Below, in pieces: positions 58,751 to 64,000 of a stretch of 64,000 nucleotides of DNA (position 1 is the stretch's first letter; each line of letters starts with the position of its first letter). The stretch covers positions 124,001 through 188,000 of the forward strand of contig NZ_QOCL01000012.1 of NCBI RefSeq assembly GCF_004006665.1. The letters are read 5' to 3'. Origin of the DNA: Halobacteriovorax sp. HLS (lineage in GTDB: Bacteria > Bdellovibrionota > Bacteriovoracia > Bacteriovoracales > Bacteriovoracaceae). The position numbers and the translations under genes were made by a program. Below the pieces are notes generated by a model that was not told where the DNA came from, did not search any database, and was given only the letters and a program-made list of their open reading frames with translations.

Positions 58751-60913
58751 ATGATTACAAACAAGCTAATGTCGAAAACGAGAAATATCGGTATTTCGGC
58801 ACACATTGACTCTGGTAAGACTACTCTTACTGAAAGAATTCTTTTTTACTGTGACATGATCCACAAAATCGAAGATGTTCGTGGTGGTGGTGCTGGTGCG
58901 ACAATGGACCACATGGAACTTGAAAAAGAAAAAGGTATTACAATTACTTCTGCAGCAACGACTGTTTTCTGGAAAGGTATTTCTGGAAAAGGTACTACAT
59001 TTGCTGACGGTATTGATAAAGATACTAAAATTAATATTATCGATACTCCGGGTCACGTTGACTTTACAGTTGAAGTTGAAAGATCACTAAGAGTTCTTGA
59101 TGGTGCTATCCTGGTTCTTTGTTCTGTTTCTGGTGTTCAGTCTCAGTCAATTACAGTTGATAGACAAATGAAGAGATATAACGTTCCAAGACTAGCTTTC
59201 TTAAACAAGATGGACAGAATGGGAGCGAATGCATTCAATGGTAGAAATGCTCTAAGAGACAAGCTAAACCACAATGCAGTTCTTATGCAATATCCTATCG
59301 GAGCTGAAGAAAACTTCGTAGGTGTTGTTGATTTAATTACTAAAACTGCTTATTACTTTGACGGTGATAACGGTGAAAAAGTTAGAGCTGAAGAAGTTCC
59401 TGCTGATCTAGTTGATCAAGTAGAAGAACTAAGAGGTGAAATGATTGATGCAGTTGCTGAATATGATGACGCTGTAATGGAAAACTACCTAGAAGGTAAT
59501 GAGCCATCTGAAGAAGATCTTCACAAGTGTATTAGAATTGGAGTTCAATCTCTTCAATTAACTCCTGTTTATATGGGATCTGCATTTAAGAATAAAGGTG
59601 TTCAAGTTCTTCTTGAAGCGGTGACTAGATACCTTCCTTCTCCACTTACTTGTGTTCCTCCTACTGCTAAGACTGAAAAAGATGAAGTTGTTGCAATTTC
59701 TCCAGATCCAGCGGAAGAACTACTTGCAATGGCATTTAAGATTACTGATGAGCAATTTGGTCAGTTAACATATACAAGAATCTATAGAGGAACTCTTAAT
59801 AAGGGTGAAACTGTTTACAACTCAAGAACTGGTAAGAAAGTTAGAGTTGGTAGAATGGTTAGAATGAACTCTAACGACAGAGAGAATATCGATTCGGCAC
59901 ACGCAGGGGATATCATCGCAATCGTTGGTATTGACTGTGCATCAGGTGATACTTTTGTTGGTGATGATAGATCAATTGGTCTTTCTCTTGAAGGTATCCA
60001 CGTTCCAATCCCAGTTATTGAACTTTCAATTTCTTGTAAGGATAAGAACGAGCAAGCGAAGATGTCTAAAGGTCTTGCAAAATTCCTTAAAGAAGATCCA
60101 ACTTTCCACGTATTCACAGATGAAGAATCAGGTGAAACAAGAATTGCTGGTATGGGTGAGCTACACCTTGAAATTTACGTAGAAAGACTTAAGCGTGAAT
60201 TCGGTGCAGAAGTTGTTGTTGGTGCTCCACAGGTTAACTATAGAGAAACAATTAGAACAGAAACTCCATTCGAATATACTCACAAGAAGCAAACTGGTGG
60301 TTCTGGTCAGTTCGGTCAAGTTGTTGGTGTTCTTAAGCCACTTACTGCTGATAGAAAAGATAAAGAAGATCAGGTTTTCAAGTTTAACAATGAAATTAAA
60401 GGTGGATCTATTCCTAACGAATTCATTGGTGCTTGTGAAAAAGGTTTCCAAGACGTTATGGATCAAGGTCCTCTTGCAGCTTTCCCAGTTATTAACTGTG
60501 AAATCTTCCTACAAGACGGTAAGTACCATGATGTAGATTCATCTGATATGGCCTTCAGAATTGCTGCAAGACAAGCGATGAGAAGAGCGATTAATGCTGC
60601 TCAGCCAGTACTAATGGAGCCAATCATGAAAGTTGAAGTAACAACTCCTGATGAGTATCAAGGTGGTGTTATTGGTGACCTTTCTTCTAGAAGAGGGATG
60701 ATCCAAGGTTCTGAAACTGATCCAGGTGGAGAAGTTATCATTAACGCTGAAGTTCCACTTTCTGAAATGTTTGGTTATTCAAATGTTCTTAGATCTATGT
60801 CTGCTGGTAAAGCAACATATACAATGGAATTCGCTAAGTATCACGACTGTCCTTCTAACATCCAAACAGATGTTATGAAAGCAAGAGCTGAAAAACTAGC
60901 TAGTGACGATTAG
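58751..60913 (+). CDS. fusA: Elongation factor G, mitochondrial/spdEFG1 type
   Basis: 720 residues. The G1 loop is AHIDSGKTTLTERIL, which is the mitochondrial EF-G1 and spdEFG1 form (Ser-Gly-Lys), not the common AHIDAGKTTTTERIL. The RNIGISAHIDSG, SVSGVQSQSITVDRQMKRYNVPRLAFLNKMDRMG and SALKNKGVQ-like blocks all match that branch. A ~17-residue insert lies between switch I (TTVFWKG) and DTPGHVDFT. EF-G moves tRNA and mRNA through the ribosome; in the spd branch, EF-G1 translocates while another EF-G does recycling. A stand-alone gene with its own promoter and terminator, not part of the str operon. Confidence 0.95.
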   Translation: MITNKLMSKTRNIGISAHIDSGKTTLTERILFYCDMIHKIEDVRGGGAGATMDHMELEKEKGITITSAATTVFWKGISGKGTTFADGIDKDTKINIIDTPGHVDFTVEVERSLRVLDGAILVLCSVSGVQSQSITVDRQMKRYNVPRLAFLNKMDRMGANAFNGRNALRDKLNHNAVLMQYPIGAEENFVGVVDLITKTAYYFDGDNGEKVRAEEVPADLVDQVEELRGEMIDAVAEYDDAVMENYLEGNEPSEEDLHKCIRIGVQSLQLTPVYMGSAFKNKGVQVLLEAVTRYLPSPLTCVPPTAKTEKDEVVAISPDPAEELLAMAFKITDEQFGQLTYTRIYRGTLNKGETVYNSRTGKKVRVGRMVRMNSNDRENIDSAHAGDIIAIVGIDCASGDTFVGDDRSIGLSLEGIHVPIPVIELSISCKDKNEQAKMSKGLAKFLKEDPTFHVFTDEESGETRIAGMGELHLEIYVERLKREFGAEVVVGAPQVNYRETIRTETPFEYTHKKQTGGSGQFGQVVGVLKPLTADRKDKEDQVFKFNNEIKGGSIPNEFIGACEKGFQDVMDQGPLAAFPVINCEIFLQDGKYHDVDSSDMAFRIAARQAMRRAINAAQPVLMEPIMKVEVTTPDEYQGGVIGDLSSRRGMIQGSETDPGGEVIINAEVPLSEMFGYSNVLRSMSAGKATYTMEFAKYHDCPSNIQTDVMKARAEKLASDD

Positions 60914-60939
60914 AAAATAATTAAATTATTTTATATCGA

Positions 60940-60967
60940 AAGGCCGCAAGAAATTGCGGCCTTTTTT
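60940..60967 (+). terminator. Terminator of fusA
   Basis: Perfect 10-bp stem AAGGCCGCAA/TTGCGGCCTT closed by a GAAA tetraloop, followed by T-run. Confidence 0.92.
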
Positions 60968-61274
60968 ATTGTGATATTATTTCTTGCTCTGTAGCTACTT
61001 CTAGCTTGCTCATAATCATCCGGCATATAAGTGAATTGGTCGGTAATTTTCTTCATAGATTTAGTTTAGATGAATTTTGAAAACTGTATGCAAGTTGAGC
61101 ATTAATTTTAGAGTATGTTTAAATATTAAACACTTTCTATGCCTATAACTTGAGACAGTTATTCTCTTGGTTTTTTACGTTATAAAATGATCTAAATTGT
61201 AGAAATTACTCAAGAATTTCTTTGAGTAATAGATTCAAGTACTAAATAATTCTAGCCGATAGGATAATATATCT
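60968..61274. other. Noncoding region between fusA and the 61275 gene
   Basis: A 41-codon minus-strand frame (60931-61056) crosses the terminator stem and has no SD; I do not count it as a gene. The rest is A+T-rich, with no clear sigma-70 promoter. A sigma-28-like sequence is discussed among the rejected items. Confidence 0.5.
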
Positions 61275-63785
61275 ATGAAGTATATTAAAGACATCCTCAT
61301 ATTAACTCTTCTCGTTTTCAATGCTAGCTCCTTTGCTATTGAAGATAAGGATATTGTTAATCTTGCAAAGAGATCCCTTGAGCAAGTTAATACTACTTTT
61401 AGATATACTTGTGGTGCAGAGTTAAAAGAGTCAAGTGAGTGTCCATATATGGTAGGTCAGTTTCGCATAGACACTAACACTGGTTTATTTTTTCAAATGA
61501 TTTCTGATTCCCCTTGGGATTCATGTAAACGAACTATACCTTCTTCAAAGTATATTTCTGTAAAAGAGCTTGAGGAGAAATTCTCTAAAACTCAGGGGCG
61601 CGATCTGGGGATTACGGAAAATTATTTTACAGGAAAAATTAATGAATGCTTTGATCGACGTGACAAGAGTGAAGAAGAGGTTAGTATTCAGAAAAAAGCA
61701 ATCGTCTCAATGAGCTATAATTATCTTAACAAGATTAAAGATAATACTCATCAGCTCTCGCAAGAAATTGCAAATATTAACTCGATACTTGGAACTGAGA
61801 TAAAGAAAGATCTTCCTTGTGATGAATTTAATATGCCTCACGATAGCAGTTACTGTCGCTCCATAGAGGCCAATAAGTGTCAGGCCCAAGGGGGAGTGAA
61901 TAATCTAAGTGATGATATTTTTACCAATGCTATAGAGCCAATCTATGCCATTGCTTTAAAGATTAAAGAAGTTAGAAGAAATTATTCAGGAAGAGGTTAC
62001 GCGCAGATTAAGAACAAAAAAATTAACGAATTAAAATCTATGGTCGAATTTATTAAGGCCGAAAATCCTATCTTGCACGGAAATATACTTTCTGACTATA
62101 TTGATGACGATATTATTGATGATCGAATAAAGCCAACGAAGAGTGATTTACTTAGTAAAGTTAAGCAGCAATTTCTTGAAAATAAGAAAATATTAAATGA
62201 GAAACTAAGAAGAAATATTAGAATGAATGACTGTATTCTTTATGGTGATAGTGGACAGTGTGATGACTTTGAAGAAGACCTTGCTAGTATTCCTTATCAA
62301 TCGAGTGCTATGGCATTTTCTAGAGATGAAATTGCAAATCCAAACTCGAGACTAAAGCAATTAGCAAGAGAGGAGCTCTATCAATTACCAGAATGTATTG
62401 ATAGAACACGAAACTTAAAAAATGAATTTAATGACTTTGCTCTAAACACTTCACTTAATGTAGGACTAACCGTCTTAACAGGTGGGGCAGGACTTGTGCT
62501 AAGAGCTGGACAGTTGGGAAAGATGGCCATGACTGCAACTAAAGTAGGAACACTTGGTGTCGACACTGCCTTTCTAGGAAAAGGAGCTTATGAAGCTATT
62601 GATAAGTGTGATGAAGAGCTAAATGGCATGGAGAAGATTGGCGATTCTAAGCAAGAAAATATTTGTCCTACTGGGGTTAAGTCGGCCGAGTATATTAGAA
62701 CTTCAAATATTCGAGGTTGTGTGACAGCGGCCCTATTGACTTCAATTGATGCTCTTCCCTTTGTTCCTGCAATTGCAGCTAAAGGAGTTAAGATGTCTCA
62801 GGCAGCAAAGCAAACTGAAAGAGAGCTTGCTCACCTCAGAAAGGATCCTCAGGTTAAAGAGGTTAAAGAGAGTTTCGAATCTCTGGAGATTGATCTTAAG
62901 GTTACTGGTTGTGGAAGATATAATAAAAAGAATTGTTCTTCTTTTGTTGAAAGCAATAGAGATAGACTCACAAGTATGCATAAGAAGTGTTTGAATAAAA
63001 AAATTGCAACTGTCTATAATAAAACCTGTACTGACTTAGAAGTATTTTTAAATGAGCACGAAGTGTTAAGACTTTCAGATATGATTCCTAAAGATAAGCA
63101 AGGAAAGTCTGTTGTTGTTGAGTTTAACTCTGGTAGGGGACATATCACGCTAAGGTACTTCAAAGAAGTTGTAGATGAAAATGGACAAAAAGTAATGAAG
63201 GCCTTTTCTTACGATGGAACTTCTTGGTTATTGCCTAGGAGAGTTAATGAAAAGATGCTTAGTAAAAGCAAGAATGCAGACTCTTTTGACAGTCTAGATA
63301 AAGTGGTCCCAGGTAGTCATTATGTTTTAGATATTTCTCCTAAGCAAGTTGAGATGATTCATGATGTGGCAAAGAAGGGAGGGTTTTCAAAGGCCTGTAC
63401 CCATGATGCTCGTGTTGCATTAGATGAGGCCGGCGTTCTTTCAATGCCTAAAGGAATGGGAAGTGCGTTTGATAAAATAACGATTAAGCAACTTGCTAAT
63501 GACTTAACCAGTAAGTATGGAAAACCAAAGCATAGTACAATCAAATCCCTTGAAGAGTCCCTTGACCCTAGTAAAGCTGGATTTTCTGATGAGCAGTGGA
63601 AGACATTTGCTGTTACAGAATATGGCTGGGCCGTTCTTACTCCTGTTACTGTTGGAGTGGTTTATCCTACGGCCGTAGCAAGTACTGCGATGATAACGGT
63701 GACTATAGTTGATAGTGATGGAAGAATGTTTAATCTGACACAACAGAAGTACCGCGAACTCGTCGACGAGTTAAAGAGTCTATAG
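61275..63785 (+). CDS. Large exported protein with possible permuted papain-like domain
   Basis: 836 residues with a Sec signal peptide (1-21, ending SSFAI). The first ~380 residues are helical and charged, with paired Cys. A hydrophobic Gly-rich stretch (390-440, e.g. LTVLTGGAGLVLRAGQLGKM) could insert in a membrane. The C-terminal region has RGHITLRYF (H623) and, about 85 residues later, KACTHDARVALDEAGV (C708). In circularly permuted papain-like enzymes (YiiX/LRAT type) the His comes first and the Cys later in a similar NC-type helix, so a thiol hydrolase is possible. No named family was recognised. The stop overlaps the convergent LuxR gene by 6 bp. Confidence 0.65.
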   Translation: MKYIKDILILTLLVFNASSFAIEDKDIVNLAKRSLEQVNTTFRYTCGAELKESSECPYMVGQFRIDTNTGLFFQMISDSPWDSCKRTIPSSKYISVKELEEKFSKTQGRDLGITENYFTGKINECFDRRDKSEEEVSIQKKAIVSMSYNYLNKIKDNTHQLSQEIANINSILGTEIKKDLPCDEFNMPHDSSYCRSIEANKCQAQGGVNNLSDDIFTNAIEPIYAIALKIKEVRRNYSGRGYAQIKNKKINELKSMVEFIKAENPILHGNILSDYIDDDIIDDRIKPTKSDLLSKVKQQFLENKKILNEKLRRNIRMNDCILYGDSGQCDDFEEDLASIPYQSSAMAFSRDEIANPNSRLKQLAREELYQLPECIDRTRNLKNEFNDFALNTSLNVGLTVLTGGAGLVLRAGQLGKMAMTATKVGTLGVDTAFLGKGAYEAIDKCDEELNGMEKIGDSKQENICPTGVKSAEYIRTSNIRGCVTAALLTSIDALPFVPAIAAKGVKMSQAAKQTERELAHLRKDPQVKEVKESFESLEIDLKVTGCGRYNKKNCSSFVESNRDRLTSMHKKCLNKKIATVYNKTCTDLEVFLNEHEVLRLSDMIPKDKQGKSVVVEFNSGRGHITLRYFKEVVDENGQKVMKAFSYDGTSWLLPRRVNEKMLSKSKNADSFDSLDKVVPGSHYVLDISPKQVEMIHDVAKKGGFSKACTHDARVALDEAGVLSMPKGMGSAFDKITIKQLANDLTSKYGKPKHSTIKSLEESLDPSKAGFSDEQWKTFAVTEYGWAVLTPVTVGVVYPTAVASTAMITVTIVDSDGRMFNLTQQKYRELVDELKSL

Positions 63786-64000
63786 GTCTAAAACTAGAAT
63801 ATCTTCTAAGAAAAATGCTGAAAGTTCAGAACGACCTTTAATATTTGCTTTTTGGTAAAGATTAGAACAGTGTTGTTTAATTGTTTTCTCAGAACTCGAA
63901 CGTATCTCAGATATTTCCCTGACTGATAGTCCTTTTAGAAGTAATAGAGCGATATCCTTTTCAGACTTAGTTAAAGACCATCGCTCAAGCTGATCATTTA
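63780..64000 (-). CDS. LuxR-type transcription regulator, C-terminal part
   Basis: Only the last ~73 codons are in the window; the 5' part lies beyond 64000. The visible peptide is a GerE/LuxR HTH: LTKSEKDIALLLLKGLSVREISEIR, then SSSEKTIKQHCSNLYQKANIKGRSEL, which holds the recognition helix. Upstream sensor or receiver domains cannot be seen. The stop lies in the palindrome CTATAG shared with the convergent exported protein gene. Confidence 0.85.
   Translation of the reverse strand, partial: NDQLERWSLTKSEKDIALLLLKGLSVREISEIRSSSEKTIKQHCSNLYQKANIKGRSELSAFFLEDILVLDL

Noticed and set aside
58766-60536. Several long minus- and plus-strand frames inside fusA
   Set aside because: They are shadows of the EF-G gene in other frames, with no SD or domain.
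60931-61056. 41-residue minus-strand frame
   Set aside because: It runs through the stem of the fusA terminator, has no SD and no recognisable sequence.
61233-61262. Sigma-28 (FliA)-like promoter: TCAAGTAC, 12-bp spacer, GCCGATAG upstream of the 61275 gene
   Set aside because: The -10 part is close to consensus, but the start site would fall near 61269, downstream of the SD and only six bases before the ATG, so the mRNA would lack a binding site.

Overview
The window looks like chromosome of a low-GC, Gram-negative predatory bacterium of the Bdellovibrionota, most likely a marine Bacteriovoracales (Halobacteriovorax-like) strain. This is inferred from A+T-rich DNA, a very high share of Sec-exported and lipoprotein genes, spirochete/planctomycete/delta-type EF-G, a dacA-cdaR-glmM operon in a TatA-bearing Gram-negative, and a PBP4-type peptidase next to an ankyrin protein, the arrangement known from Bdellovibrio self-protection. 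No sequence search was possible, so the taxon is an inference. Coding density is high. Starts are often TTG or GTG with a clear Shine-Dalgarno (SD) site, and six convergent pairs share a 4-bp YTAR double stop. No rRNA, tRNA, CRISPR array or intact insertion sequence was seen.

Layout. 0-5 kb: a 5'-truncated ADP-ribosyltransferase-like gene overlapping a small exported protein, an REC-HD-GYP regulator, an exported NADAR-domain protein, then rpsP and khpA. 5-12.4 kb: an REC protein coupled to a GCKR-like double-SIS protein, tatA, a degenerate second REC-HD-GYP protein, queF, a ferrochelatase-MFS fusion, and the bfd-bfr iron-storage pair. 12.5-23.3 kb: an exported PLD enzyme, a RimK-like ligase divergent from an M14 peptidase lipoprotein, and polyamine genes speB-speA and speD-speE (the AdoMet decarboxylase is of the eukaryotic class), with a CHASE4 histidine kinase between them. 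23.4-34.5 kb: a degenerate NtrC-type AAA+ regulator, yjbQ, the run dacA-cdaR-glmM-pdxJ-nnr-tsaE, an Rrf2 regulator with a cysteine desulfurase, and HU.

34.5-47.7 kb is accessory and secretome-rich: two paralogous exported proteins with lysozyme-like motifs, many small exported proteins, an alpha/beta hydrolase, the PBP4-ankyrin pair, MarC and a subtilisin. Three sigma-54-type promoters lie within 3.1 kb here. The best one has tandem palindromes upstream and no gene downstream; it faces a 12-bp long-range inverted repeat, so it may make a structured non-coding RNA.

48.4-57.1 kb holds a very large IPT/TIG lipoprotein and a compact five-gene operon: an exported protein with IAWA repeats, a radical SAM enzyme, a GNAT-like protein, a peptide-binding-type lipoprotein and a hybrid histidine kinase. 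This is the best candidate for an undescribed system: a modified exported peptide with its own sensor. 57.2-64 kb: a DUF445 membrane protein and partner, mitochondrial-type EF-G1, a large exported protein with a possible permuted papain-like domain, and the 3' end of a LuxR-type regulator.
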